Origin: Propionibacteriaceae bacterium | GTDB taxonomy: Bacteria; Actinomycetota; Actinomycetes; Propionibacteriales; Propionibacteriaceae | Assembly: GCA_025965155.1 (NCBI GenBank) | Contig: JAOPXN010000006.1 | Coordinates: 1 to 49,718 of the forward strand | Reading direction: 5' to 3' | DNA length: 49,718 nt | Part shown: piece after piece, positions 36,706 through 45,729 of the stretch | How positions within the stretch are numbered: position 1 is the stretch's first letter | Layout of the letters: each line of letters begins with the position of its first letter | Made by a program: the position numbers and the translations under genes | Notes under the pieces: generated by a model | Database searches by the model: none | What the model was told of the DNA's origin: nothing | The model's input: only the letters and a program-made list of their open reading frames with translations

Positions 36706-37302
36706 GTGGTACCGGCCGGGGCCGCCGTGGTCGGTGTCCTGCTGGCCGCTGGTGCGGGCCGTCGGGCCGCCGGCCCGAAGGCCCTCCGGCACGACCCGGA
36801 CGGACAGTCATGGCTGCTCCGATCACTGGACGCGCTGACCGCTGGCGGCTGCGACGAGGTGGTGGTCGTGGTGGGCGCGCACGCCGCCGAGGTACGGCGG
36901 CTGCTGGCTGCAGGTCACGGGTCGCCGCCGGTCGGCTGCCGGGTCGTCGAGGCCACCGACTGGGCCGACGGGATGGGCGCCTCGCTCCGGGCGGGGCTCG
37001 GAGTCGCACTGACGATGCGCCCGGCCGTTGTGGTCGTACACCTGGTGGACCTGCCCGATGTCGGACCCGCGGTGCTGCGGCGGCTGCTCCAGCGGGTGCC
37101 GCTGGACGCCGGCGTGCTGGCCCGCGCGTGCTACCGCACCAGGCCTGGTCACCCGGTGCTGCTCGGGGCAGACCACCTCCCCCGGCTGCTTGAGACGCTG
37201 AGTGGCGACCGTGGCGCCGGTGCGTATCTGGCGTCCCGGCCGGTGGTCGCGGTGGAGTGTGGAGACCTGGCCGAGGGTCACGACGACGACGCCCCCGCGT
37301 AA
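36706..37302 (+). CDS. MobA/MocA-like nucleotidyltransferase
   Basis: The 198-residue protein has the molybdenum-cofactor nucleotidyltransferase signature LLAAGAGRRAAGPKAL near the N-terminus, VVVVGAHAAEVRRLL, the WADGMGASLRAGL motif and a metal-binding Asp in HLVDLPDVG. It would activate molybdopterin as the CMP (or GMP) dinucleotide for hydroxylases of the xanthine-oxidase or CO-dehydrogenase family. The GTG start directly abuts the hisN stop. It is followed by xdhC/coxI-like and coxG-like genes, which support the assignment. The LxAGxSxRxG consensus has Ala-Ala where Met is common. Confidence 0.82.
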   Translation: MVPAGAAVVGVLLAAGAGRRAAGPKALRHDPDGQSWLLRSLDALTAGGCDEVVVVVGAHAAEVRRLLAAGHGSPPVGCRVVEATDWADGMGASLRAGLGVALTMRPAVVVVHLVDLPDVGPAVLRRLLQRVPLDAGVLARACYRTRPGHPVLLGADHLPRLLETLSGDRGAGAYLASRPVVAVECGDLAEGHDDDAPA

Positions 37303-37347
37303 CACCGCGCCGGTACGCTCGGCTCGTGCACAGTCGGGAGGATTGCG

Positions 37348-38511
37348 ATGGATGATGTGCTGTCCGCGCTGTTGCAGTGTTGGTCCAGCGGTGGGACCGC
37401 CGCACTCGCCACCGTGGTCCAGACGTGGGACTCGGCACCGCGACCCCCGGGGGCTGCGATGCTGGTGACCGCGGACGGTGCGGTCGTCGGGTCGGTCTCC
37501 GGCGGCTGCGTGGAGTCCGATGTGTACGAGGTCGCCCGCGAGGTGATTATCAGCGGTGTCCCGGTGCTTCGACGCTACGGCGTCAGTGACACCGACGCGC
37601 TGTCGGTCGGGCTCAGCTGCGGCGGCACCCTCGAGGTGTTCATCGAACGGGTCAGCGCAGCCGGTGCGCCCGAGCTCGCCGACCTGGCGGCCGACCTCCG
37701 CGCCGGAGCTCCGGTGGCCGTGGCGACGGTGGTGGACCATGTTGATCCTGATCGGGTGGGCCGGAGGCTCCTCATCCACCCGGGTCCGACCCCTCTGCTG
37801 GGCTCGCTTGGGTCCGCGCGGGCCGACGCGGCGGTGGCCGACGACGTACGCGGGCTGTTGGCGAACGGGCAGAGCGAGTCACTCGTCTATGGTCCGGATG
37901 GGCAACGGCGGGGCGAAGGAATGCGCATCTTCGCTGCCTCCCATGCGGCCCATCCACGGATGCTGGTGTTCGGCGCCATCGACTACGCCGCCGCCCTCGC
38001 CTGGCTGGCGGCGTTTGTGGGGTACGCGGTGACGGTCTGCGACGCGCGTCCGCTCTTCGCCACCCCGGCACGGTTTCCGGACGCGGCCGAGGTGGTCATC
38101 GACTGGCCGCACCGCTATCTGAGGGTCGAGATCGACGCCGGCCGGGTCGACAGCCGCACGGTGATCTGCGTACTGACTCATGACCCGAAGTTTGATGTGC
38201 CGTTGCTTGCCGTGGCGTTGCAGCACCCGGTCGGGTATGTCGGCGCGATGGGGTCACGCCGGACTCATGATCAACGGATGGACCGGCTGCGGGAGGCCGG
38301 GCTCGGCGACGAGCAGCTGGCCCGGCTGTCCAGCCCGATCGGTCTCGATCTTGGTGCCCGTACCCCGGAGGAGACGGCGGTCTCGATCATGGCCGAAGTG
38401 ATCGCCTCGCGCTGGGGTGGCCGGGGTGAGCCGTTGAGCGCGCTGCAGGGACGCATCCACTCCGATCACCGCGTTGCTGATCGGACCCGATCACCTCACC
38501 CGAGCACCTGA
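37348..38511 (+). CDS. XdhC/CoxI-family molybdenum-hydroxylase maturation factor
   Basis: The 387-residue protein has the N-terminal XdhC_CoxI domain (TVVQTWDSAPRPPGAAM, GSVSGGCVESDVYE, with the conserved Cys in SGGC) and a C-terminal Rossmann-like XdhC_C domain (VFGAIDYAAALAWLAAFVGYAVTVCDAR and YVGAMGSRRTHDQR). Such proteins bind the molybdenum cofactor and help insert the sulfido ligand into xanthine-dehydrogenase-type enzymes. GGGAGGA precedes the ATG. No hydroxylase subunits are found next to it. Confidence 0.93.
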   Translation: MDDVLSALLQCWSSGGTAALATVVQTWDSAPRPPGAAMLVTADGAVVGSVSGGCVESDVYEVAREVIISGVPVLRRYGVSDTDALSVGLSCGGTLEVFIERVSAAGAPELADLAADLRAGAPVAVATVVDHVDPDRVGRRLLIHPGPTPLLGSLGSARADAAVADDVRGLLANGQSESLVYGPDGQRRGEGMRIFAASHAAHPRMLVFGAIDYAAALAWLAAFVGYAVTVCDARPLFATPARFPDAAEVVIDWPHRYLRVEIDAGRVDSRTVICVLTHDPKFDVPLLAVALQHPVGYVGAMGSRRTHDQRMDRLREAGLGDEQLARLSSPIGLDLGARTPEETAVSIMAEVIASRWGGRGEPLSALQGRIHSDHRVADRTRSPHPST

Positions 38512-38529
38512 TCTAGGCAACAATGAGGC

Positions 38530-39273
38530 ATGGAGCTCACCCACCGTTTCTCCGTGCCGGGCCACATCGACTCAGTGTGGGGGGTTTTCAACAACCTCCA
38601 GCTACTCTCCCCTTGCTTCCCCGGGGCGACGGTGAGCGCAGTCGACGGCGACGGTTTCACCGGCTCCCTGAAGGTGAAGTTCGGTGCCGCCACCTTGGTG
38701 TACGACGGCGCCGGTGAGTACGTGAAGCGGGACGAGCCGGACCGGCGTCTGGTGATCAAGGCCAGAGCCCTTGACCGACGCGGCAACGGGAAGGTCAAAG
38801 CCGTGGTTACCGCCCGATTCTTAGACACCGGCGCCGACACCGCGGTGGAGGTCCACACCGCGCTCAGCCTGACGGGCAAGCCGGCCCAGCTCGGCACCGC
38901 CGTCGTCGAGGGTATGACCGAGAAGATGTTCGATCAGTTCGCCGCGAACGTGACGGCCAGGTTCGCGCAGGGTCTGAGTAGCGGGCAGGCACCCACCATC
39001 CGGCACGAGCCGGATGACGGCGCCGAGGCGGACACCGAGACAACGCTGGAGATGCCCGCCGTGGCCGCCGGAACAGCCGACCGGCCGATCGACAGCCGTG
39101 CGACGGCCGCATCGACGCCGGATCCTGCCGGGCCTGGCTTCCAAGATCAAGGTCCGGTCGATGCGGTGAGCATCGCCCAACCGATTTTGATCAGACGGTA
39201 CGGGCCGGCGGCGCTGGCAGCGATCGTTGTCCTGGTCGCACTGCTGATGATCGTCAGACGCGCCCGCCGCTGA
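38530..39273 (+). CDS. CoxG-like SRPBCC membrane protein
   Basis: The 247-residue protein has an N-terminal SRPBCC/CoxG domain (about 1-150: MELTHRFSVPGHIDSVW, PGATVSAVDGDGFTGSLKVKFG, LTGKPAQLGTAVVEGM), a low-complexity linker (about 155-215) and a C-terminal membrane anchor (ALAAIVVLVALLMIV) ending in RRARR. CoxG anchors molybdenum CO dehydrogenase to the membrane in Oligotropha. It is the last gene of the mocA-xdhC-coxG cluster; serA is convergent downstream. A 9-bp inverted repeat (39267-39275/39306-39314) spans both ends. Confidence 0.9.
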   Translation: MELTHRFSVPGHIDSVWGVFNNLQLLSPCFPGATVSAVDGDGFTGSLKVKFGAATLVYDGAGEYVKRDEPDRRLVIKARALDRRGNGKVKAVVTARFLDTGADTAVEVHTALSLTGKPAQLGTAVVEGMTEKMFDQFAANVTARFAQGLSSGQAPTIRHEPDDGAEADTETTLEMPAVAAGTADRPIDSRATAASTPDPAGPGFQDQGPVDAVSIAQPILIRRYGPAALAAIVVLVALLMIVRRARR

Positions 39274-39307
39274 GCGTCAGGACGACCGTGTTCAGCCGGG
39301 CCGGTGC

Positions 39308-40507
39308 TCAGCGGATGGCGCGCAGCCGTACCGTCTCGGGAAGGCTGCTGAGCTTGTCGACCAGCTCCGGTGGCAGGTGGTTCCCCAGGTCGGTGACGAC
39401 GTAGCCGAGGTCTGCCCGGGTGGAGAGGGTCTGCCGCTCGATGTTGGCACCGAAGTCGGCCAGCACTCCGTTCACCGTGGCCAGCACGCCCGGCACGTTG
39501 TGGTGGATGTGCAGGATCCTGCTTCCGTCAGAGGTGTCATCCACCTGTACCTGCGGCATGTTGACCGACATGGTGGTGGTGCCGCCGACGGCAAACTCGC
39601 GCAGCTTCCCGGCCACGAACCGGCCGATGTCCTCCTGCGCCTCCTCGGTGGACCCGCCGACGTGCGGGGTCAGGATCACGTTCGGAATGCCCTGCAGGCT
39701 GGAGATGAACGGGTCCCCCGCCGACTTCGGCTCCTCGGCGAACACGTCCAGCGCGGCACCGGCCAGGTGACCGGACTCGAGGTGCTCGCGGAGCGCCTCA
39801 TGGTCGACGACAATCCCGCGGCACAGGTTCAGAAACAGGCTGCGTGGCCGCATCTTGGCGAACTGCTCGGCGCCGAACAGACCGGCGTTCCCGGCCCGGC
39901 CGTCGACGTGCAAGGACACCGTCTCCGCCTCGGCCAGCAGCTCGTCCAGGCTGTCGCAGCGACGGGCGTTACCCAGCGCCAGCTTGTCCGCGACGTCGTA
40001 GAAGAGCACCCGCATGCCCAGCGACTCCGCGACCACGGAGAGCTGGCTGCCGATGTTGCCGTAGCCGACGATGCCGAGGGTGCGACCGCGTACCTCGTGC
40101 GCACCGGTGGCCGACTTGTCCCAGACGCCGGCGTGCATCTTGGCATTCTTGTCGGTCAGGTGACGGGCCAGCGAGATGATCTCGGCAATCACCAGCTCAA
40201 CCACGCTGCGGGTGTTGGAGAACGGGGCGTTGAACACCGCAGTGCCCTGTGCCGACGCCGCCGACAGGTCGATCTGGTTGGTGCCGATGCAGAAGGCACC
40301 GATGCCGATCAGCTGCGGGGCGGACTCGAGGACCTTCTTGGTGACGTTGGTCTTGGACCGGATGCCGAGCAGGTCGACGTCGCGGACGGCCGCAATCAGC
40401 TCAGCCTCATCGAGGGCACCCTTGCGGGTCTCGACCTCGATGTTGCGCTCGGTCAGCAGCCGCAGCGCCTCGGGATGGATGTTCTCGAGCAGAAGTGCCT
40501 TCATCAT
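39308..40507 (-). CDS. serA: D-3-phosphoglycerate dehydrogenase, E. coli-type
   Basis: SerA oxidises 3-phosphoglycerate with NAD+ in the first step of serine synthesis. The 399-residue protein has catalytic R230, E259 and H282 (LCRGIVVD, FAEEP, TPHVGGST), the NAD fold GYGNIG (148-153) and a C-terminal ACT domain (about 325-399). It closely follows E. coli SerA (410 aa; FCIGTNQ, FNAPFSNTRSVVELV) and lacks the extra ~100-residue domain of the long mycobacterial SerA. The start is ATGATG at 40507/40504 behind GAGGA. A TACAAT hexamer at 40571-40566 could be its -10. The 214-bp gap upstream holds nothing else recognisable. Confidence 0.93.
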   Translation of the reverse strand: MMKALLLENIHPEALRLLTERNIEVETRKGALDEAELIAAVRDVDLLGIRSKTNVTKKVLESAPQLIGIGAFCIGTNQIDLSAASAQGTAVFNAPFSNTRSVVELVIAEIISLARHLTDKNAKMHAGVWDKSATGAHEVRGRTLGIVGYGNIGSQLSVVAESLGMRVLFYDVADKLALGNARRCDSLDELLAEAETVSLHVDGRAGNAGLFGAEQFAKMRPRSLFLNLCRGIVVDHEALREHLESGHLAGAALDVFAEEPKSAGDPFISSLQGIPNVILTPHVGGSTEEAQEDIGRFVAGKLREFAVGGTTTMSVNMPQVQVDDTSDGSRILHIHHNVPGVLATVNGVLADFGANIERQTLSTRADLGYVVTDLGNHLPPELVDKLSSLPETVRLRAIR

Positions 40508-40721
40508 TCCTCATCAGCCGACATGTCCTCGCTCGCCGGGCCAGAGAGCAGGACGAACCCGACCCATTGTAGGAACCCACCGGTAGCCGCCCCGGCCGGT
40601 CTCAGATCGGCAGCCGACTGCGGCCGCCGGCTCCGACATGTGCGACCGCTTCCGCCGAGGAGTCAGCATCACCGCGACACGCCGCCAGGTCGGCGGAGGA
40701 GCTGACGCGTCGGCGGATGGT

Positions 40722-41531
40722 CTAGCTGGGAAGGGTGGGGATGGAGGCTAGGAGGCGGCGGGTGTAGTCGGCCTGCGGCCGGGCGTAGACCTGGGCCGTC
40801 GGACCGGACTCCACGATCCGGCCCGCCTGCATCACCGCGACTGTGTCACAGATGTGCCGTACCACTGTCAGGTCGTGGGAGACGAAGATCAAGGTCAGCT
40901 GGGCGTCGCGAACCAGGTCGTTCAGCAGGTTCAGCACCTGGGCCCGCACCGAGACATCCAGGGCGGAGACCGGCTCGTCCGCGATCAGCACCTGCGGGTT
41001 GGGCGCCAGGGCACGGGCGATGGCGATCCGCTGACGCTGGCCGCCGGAGAACTCGTGTGGGTAGCGCCGTGCGGCGGAAGCGGGAAGCCCGACCGCATCC
41101 AGCACCTCCGCCAGCCGCCGGGAGCGGTCGGTCGGTACGTCGGTGCGGCCGCGGAGCAGCCGGGACCGCAGCGGCTCGGTGACGATGTCGGCGACTTTCA
41201 TCCGTGGGTTCAGCGAGGACCGTGGGTCCTGGAACACCAGCTGGACCGCACTGCGCAGAAAGCCCAGCCGGGCGTCCGGCAGCTCACCGATGGACCGGCC
41301 CTGGAACTCGATCCGTCCACTGCTGGGTCGGTCCAGCGCCGCCAACATCCTGATCAGGGTCGACTTGCCGGATCCCGACTCCCCCACGACTCCGTACCGC
41401 TCACCGCTGTGGACCGTCAGCGACACGCCGGCGACACCCTCGACCCGACGGTCTCCGTGGCCGAAGATCCGGGTCACGTCGCGAACCTCGTACACGCCGG
41501 GTTCGGCACGGTCGCTTGGGATCGATGTCAT
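40722..41531 (-). CDS. Peptide ABC transporter ATP-binding protein, OppF/DppF-like
   Basis: The 269-residue ATPase has Walker A GESGSGKST, Q-loop VFQDPRSSLNPRM, signature FSGGQRQR, Walker B VLIADEPVSALDVS and switch His in VSHDLTVV. It is the last gene of the six-gene peptidase-transporter operon and overlaps the preceding gene by ATGA. It is shorter than typical OppF (about 310-330 aa) because it lacks the C-terminal oligopeptide-binding extension with its cysteine cluster. Confidence 0.92.
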   Translation of the reverse strand: MTSIPSDRAEPGVYEVRDVTRIFGHGDRRVEGVAGVSLTVHSGERYGVVGESGSGKSTLIRMLAALDRPSSGRIEFQGRSIGELPDARLGFLRSAVQLVFQDPRSSLNPRMKVADIVTEPLRSRLLRGRTDVPTDRSRRLAEVLDAVGLPASAARRYPHEFSGGQRQRIAIARALAPNPQVLIADEPVSALDVSVRAQVLNLLNDLVRDAQLTLIFVSHDLTVVRHICDTVAVMQAGRIVESGPTAQVYARPQADYTRRLLASIPTLPS

Positions 41532-42394
41532 TGCGGCCCCGCCGCGCCGGAGGCGTAGAAGTCGCCGATCACCGGCAGCCGGCTGCCCGGCTCGACCAGG
41601 TCCAGCCGCGCCGTCGCGACCAGGCCTGCCGTGTACGGGTGCTCCGGCGCGCGGAACAGCCGATCAACCGGGCCGCCGTCGACCACCCGCCCGTCCAGCA
41701 TCACGAGTACGTTGCTGCACACCTGCGCCACCACGGCCAGGTCGTGGCTGATGAACAGGCAGGCCGCCTGTTCCCTGGTCAGGGCCTGGTCGATCAGCGC
41801 CAGCACCCGCGCCTGGACCGTCACGTCCAGCGCCGTCGTCGGTTCGTCGCAGATCAGCAGGTCCGGGCTGTTGACCAACGCCATCGCCGTCACCACCCGC
41901 TGCCGCTGGCCACCCGACAGCTGATGCGGAAAGGAATCGGCGATCCGCACCGGATCCGGCAGGCCCACCGAGGACAGCATCGCCAGCACCAGCGGACGCA
42001 CCCGGCCGGGTTCAGCGGACCGATGCAGCCGCCGTACCTCCGCTACCTGCCGACCCACCTTCATGGTGGGGTCCAGCGCCGTCATCGGCTCCTGGAAGAT
42101 CATCGCCAGCTCGGACCCGCGGAGCCGGGCCAGCGCCCGCTCCCCTTGACCGAGCAGCTCCGCGCCGCGCCACCGGACCGAGCCGGTGACTTCGGCCGAG
42201 TCCGGCAGCAGGCCCATCACTGCCAGCGCGGTCAGCGACTTGCCCGACCCCGACTCGCCGATCAGCCCCAGCCGCTGCCCGGGCGCGATGTCAAAGGACA
42301 CCTGGTGCAGCACCCGGCGCCGGCCCCGGTCGAACGCGACGGACAGGTCCCGCACTGCCAGCAGCGGCGCGCCCGTCAGCGCCGTGGTGCTCAT
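41528..42394 (-). CDS. Peptide ABC transporter ATP-binding protein, OppD/DppD-like
   Basis: The 288-residue ATPase has Walker A GESGSGKSL, Q-loop IFQEPMTALDPTMKVG, signature LSGGQRQR, Walker B LLICDEPTTALDVT and switch His in ISHDLAVV. The EHPYTAGLV stretch at the C-terminus is the beginning of the oligo_HPY extension, which here is cut short without the usual cysteines. ATG overlaps the permease stop (ATGA). It pairs with the next ATPase as a heterodimer. Confidence 0.92.
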   Translation of the reverse strand: MSTTALTGAPLLAVRDLSVAFDRGRRRVLHQVSFDIAPGQRLGLIGESGSGKSLTALAVMGLLPDSAEVTGSVRWRGAELLGQGERALARLRGSELAMIFQEPMTALDPTMKVGRQVAEVRRLHRSAEPGRVRPLVLAMLSSVGLPDPVRIADSFPHQLSGGQRQRVVTAMALVNSPDLLICDEPTTALDVTVQARVLALIDQALTREQAACLFISHDLAVVAQVCSNVLVMLDGRVVDGGPVDRLFRAPEHPYTAGLVATARLDLVEPGSRLPVIGDFYASGAAGPQ

Positions 42395-43206
42395 CGGGCC
42401 TGCTCGCGCAGCTTCGGGTCGAGCAGGTCCCGCAGCCCGTCGCCGAGCAGGTTGAAGCCGAGCACCGCGACGGCGATGGCCAGGCCGGGCCAGAGCGCGA
42501 GCGACGGCTCGGTGAACAGGTACGTCTGAGCGTCGCGGAGCATCCGGCCCCAGGTGGGCGTCGGCGGCGGAGTGGCCAGACCCAGATAGCTGAGCGCGGC
42601 CTCCGCCAGGATCGCGATCCCGAACGCCACCGAGGCCTGGACGCCGACCACCGGGGCCACATTCGGAAGGATGTGCCGACCGGCGATGGCAGCCCTCCCG
42701 GTACCGCAGGACCGGGCCGCGAGGACGTAGTCCGAGGCCATCACCTGCACGGTGCCGGCCCGGGCCACCCGGGCGAAAGCCGGGATAGTGGCGATACCGA
42801 TGGCAATCATGGCGGTCCAGGTCGATGCGCCGAAGGCCGCCGCCAGCAGGATCGCCAGCAGCAGCGCGGGAAAGGCGTACAGCACATCGGTGACCCGCAT
42901 CACGACCTCGGAGAACCAGCCGCCGAGCAGTCCGGAACCGATCCCGATCGGCACACCGACCAGCGCCGCGATGCCGACCGCGATCACCCCGACCAGCAGG
43001 CAGGTCTGGGCCGCGACCATGATCCGGCTGGCGATGTCGATGCCGAAACCGTCGGTGCCCAGCCAGTGTGCGGCCGAGGGGCCAAGCAGCCGGGCGGACG
43101 GGTCAACTCGGACCGGGTCGTACGGGGTCCAGACGAACGACACCAGGGCCAGCAGGACGACCACCGACACCAGCGCGACGCCGGCCAGCAGCGTGACCCT
43201 TCTCAC
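42391..43206 (-). CDS. Peptide ABC transporter permease, OppC/DppC-like
   Basis: The 271-residue permease has six predicted spans, the N-terminal DPSARLLGPSAAHWLGTDGFGIDIASRI motif of DppC and an EAA loop DYVLAARSCGTGRAAIAGRHILPN. The frame stays open a further 140 codons upstream, but that is a shadow of the OppB-like gene; GTG 43206 overlaps the OppB-like stop (GTGA) and is the start used. The DppC-type N-terminus suggests short peptides or dipeptides. Confidence 0.92.
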   Translation of the reverse strand: MRRVTLLAGVALVSVVVLLALVSFVWTPYDPVRVDPSARLLGPSAAHWLGTDGFGIDIASRIMVAAQTCLLVGVIAVGIAALVGVPIGIGSGLLGGWFSEVVMRVTDVLYAFPALLLAILLAAAFGASTWTAMIAIGIATIPAFARVARAGTVQVMASDYVLAARSCGTGRAAIAGRHILPNVAPVVGVQASVAFGIAILAEAALSYLGLATPPPTPTWGRMLRDAQTYLFTEPSLALWPGLAIAVAVLGFNLLGDGLRDLLDPKLREQAR

Positions 43207-44198
43207 CGGCGGGCCGTCCGGATTCTGGGGTCCAAGGCGACGTAGGAGAGGTCGACCGCGGTGTTGACCACAAGGACGGCGAAGACGAGCACCATCACCG
43301 TGCCCTGCACCACCATCAGGTCCCGCTGCGCGACCGCGTCCAGCAGCAGCTGTCCCAGACCGGGTAGCGCGAACACCGACTCGATCACGATGGCGCCGAC
43401 GAAAAGCGTGGCCAGCTGGAGCCCGAGCACCGTAACCACGGAGATGGAGGCGTTGCGGAGACCGTGCCGCCACAGGGCCCCGAGCCTGGTCCACCCGGCC
43501 GCCCGCGCGGTCCGGATGTAGTCCTCCTCCAGCACATCGACGATGGCGGAGCGGACATAGCGGGTCAGCACCGACGCCTGCACGACGGCCAGCGACAGGA
43601 CCGGCAGCACCAGGTGCGCAGCCCACTGCATCGGGTCCTCCCGCAGCGGGACGTAGCCGTTGGCCGGCAGCCAGCGGAGCTTGACCGCGAAGATGAAGAC
43701 GGCGAGGATCCCGGCCCAGAAGGCCGGCACCGCGAGCCCGATCTGGGACAGGCCGGAGATCACTGCGCCGGAGAGCCGGCGGCGGCGGACGGCGGCGATC
43801 ATGCCGACCGGTACGGCGACCAGCAGCGCTACCGCCATCCCGAAGAACACCAGCCAGCCGGTCACTGCGAGCCGGGTGGCGATCTGGTCTGCCACGGGCA
43901 GCCGGGTGAAGAAGGAGGTGCCGAAGTCTCCCGTGAGCATGCCGCCCACCCAGTCGAGGTAGCGGCTGAGCAGTGGGCGGTCCAGCCCCAGGCTGTGGCG
44001 GAGCGCGGCCAGGGACTCACTGGTGGCGTTCTGGCCGAGGATCACCTGGGCGATGTCGCCCGGCAGCGCCGCGCAGACAACGAAGATCAGCACCGACGCC
44101 AGCACCAGGCTGAGCAGGAAGATCGCTACCCGAATCGCGACAGTGACTGCCGGACCCCGGATGCGCAGGCGAGTTGCTCCGCGGCGCAGGTTCGGCAC
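43203..44198 (-). CDS. Peptide ABC transporter permease, OppB/DppB-like
   Basis: The 331-residue permease begins (GTG 44198) with about 20 basic residues, then a first span (AIRVAIFLLSLVLASVLIFVV), the DppB-type ALRHSLGLDRPLLSRYLDWVGGMLTGDFGTS loop and EAA motif DYIRTARAAGWTRLGALWRHGLRN. Six spans are predicted. It is 37 bp from the binding-protein gene and overlaps the OppC-like gene. Confidence 0.93.
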   Translation of the reverse strand: MPNLRRGATRLRIRGPAVTVAIRVAIFLLSLVLASVLIFVVCAALPGDIAQVILGQNATSESLAALRHSLGLDRPLLSRYLDWVGGMLTGDFGTSFFTRLPVADQIATRLAVTGWLVFFGMAVALLVAVPVGMIAAVRRRRLSGAVISGLSQIGLAVPAFWAGILAVFIFAVKLRWLPANGYVPLREDPMQWAAHLVLPVLSLAVVQASVLTRYVRSAIVDVLEEDYIRTARAAGWTRLGALWRHGLRNASISVVTVLGLQLATLFVGAIVIESVFALPGLGQLLLDAVAQRDLMVVQGTVMVLVFAVLVVNTAVDLSYVALDPRIRTARR

Positions 44199-44235
44199 CG
44201 GCTCAGGGTACGACCCGGAGCGGACCGGGACCGAA

Positions 44236-45729
44236 TCAGGCCGCTTTGGCGATGCTGGACAGGTCGAAGCTCAGCGTGGTGGCATTCTGCGGAACGCCGG
44301 TCACGTCGGCGGTGGTGACGACCAGGTTGGGCAGCAGGAACAGCCAGTCTGCGGCCGCGTCGTTGGCCAGGATGGCGGCGACCTGCTTCATCTTGGCAAT
44401 CTGCTGGGCCTCGCTGCCCGCGTCCGCCTCGGCGACCAGCCGGGTCACCGTCGGGTTGTCGTAGCGGAAGTAGTACTTGGGGTCCGCGAACCGGACCATG
44501 TCCCGCGCTTCGACATGGGCCACGATGGAGATGTCGTAGTCCGCTTTGGTGAAGACCTGGTCCAGCCACCGGGGGAACTCCAGCTCCTCGGTCGTTACCT
44601 GGATGCCGACGTCGGCCAGCTGGCTGGCCACGAACTGTCCCGAGGCGGTGGCGTACGGGACCACCGGCAGCCGCATCCGGAGCCTCAGCCCATGGCTGTA
44701 CCCCGCCTGGGCGAGCAGCTGCCTGGCCTTCGCCGGGTCGTACGGATAGGTCTGGGACAGGTCGGTGTACCAGGGATCGGTCGGCGGCACCATGGAACCG
44801 ATGAGAGTGCCCTTGCCGGCCCAGACAGTGTCAACCAGAGCCTGCCGGTCGACGGCGTAGTTGATCGCCTGCCGGACCCGCTTGTCGCTCAGCGCCTTCG
44901 CGGAGTTGTTCAGCGACATCACCACCTCACCGTTGGTGGTGCCCTCGATCACCCTGTAGCGGGAGGTGTCGGCGAACTGCGGGAGCGTCTGCGGTACCTG
45001 CAGGTTCGAGATGACGTCCAGGCCGCCCGAGAGCAGCGCGCTGTTCATCGCGTTCGGGTCGGTGAAGTAGCGGAAGGTCACCGTGTCGAAGGCAGCCTTG
45101 CGCTGCCAGTAGGCGTTGTTCCGGTCCAGTGCCAGATCGGACCCCTTCGTCCATCGGGCCAGCCGGTACGGTCCCGAGCCGGCCGGCACTGTGGCGAAGT
45201 CGGAGGTCGACGCGGAGTCGAAGATGATCCCGGCCGTTGACGCCATCGCAAACAGCCAGGAGCTGCTGGGCTTCGTCAGCCGGACGACAACGGTGGTTGG
45301 GTTGGGGGTGCTGACTGACTTGATCACCGAGAGCTGGCTGGCCGCCGCGACGTTGTTGCCGGCGCGGACCCGGTCGAGGCTCCATGCCACATCCTTCGAC
45401 GTCACCGGACGGCCGCTGGCGAAGGTTGCGTTGGCCAGCGTGAAGGTGTAGCCGGTGCGGTCCGGGCTGGTCTGCCACTTCTGCGCCAGCAGCGGCTGAA
45501 ACTTGCCCGCGTTGTCGATCTTGATCAGCGTCTCGTAGACGTTGTAGAGCAGCACCTGCGGGATCGATGCGGCGTCGCTGCCGGTCGGGTCAAGCGTCGG
45601 CGGCTCCAACGATGCGCCGATCGTCAGCTGCTGCGCGGGGCTCGGTGCTGAGGAAGCGGAGGTGCAGGCGGTCAGCGCCATCGCGGCCGCCAGCGCCAGG
45701 GCCACTGCCGAGACGAGCTTCTTTGTCAC
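44236..45729 (-). CDS. Peptide ABC transporter substrate-binding lipoprotein
   Basis: The 497-residue family-5 solute-binding protein has a lipoprotein signal with lipobox ALTAC (Cys22) and the family hallmarks LTIGASLEPPTLDPTGS, YETLIKID, FTLANATFASGRPVTSKDVAWSLDRV and the late KVRQAINYAVDRQAL. Ligands of this family are mostly di- and oligopeptides but include other solutes, so the peptide assignment is supported mainly by the DppBCDF-like partners and the upstream peptidase. GTG 45729 overlaps the peptidase stop, with GAGGAG upstream. Confidence 0.92.
   Translation of the reverse strand: MTKKLVSAVALALAAAMALTACTSASSAPSPAQQLTIGASLEPPTLDPTGSDAASIPQVLLYNVYETLIKIDNAGKFQPLLAQKWQTSPDRTGYTFTLANATFASGRPVTSKDVAWSLDRVRAGNNVAAASQLSVIKSVSTPNPTTVVVRLTKPSSSWLFAMASTAGIIFDSASTSDFATVPAGSGPYRLARWTKGSDLALDRNNAYWQRKAAFDTVTFRYFTDPNAMNSALLSGGLDVISNLQVPQTLPQFADTSRYRVIEGTTNGEVVMSLNNSAKALSDKRVRQAINYAVDRQALVDTVWAGKGTLIGSMVPPTDPWYTDLSQTYPYDPAKARQLLAQAGYSHGLRLRMRLPVVPYATASGQFVASQLADVGIQVTTEELEFPRWLDQVFTKADYDISIVAHVEARDMVRFADPKYYFRYDNPTVTRLVAEADAGSEAQQIAKMKQVAAILANDAAADWLFLLPNLVVTTADVTGVPQNATTLSFDLSSIAKAA

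Noticed and set aside
39267-39314. 9-bp inverted repeat spanning the ends of coxG and serA as a terminator
   Set aside because: The 30-nt loop is too long for a confident terminator and there is no T-run.
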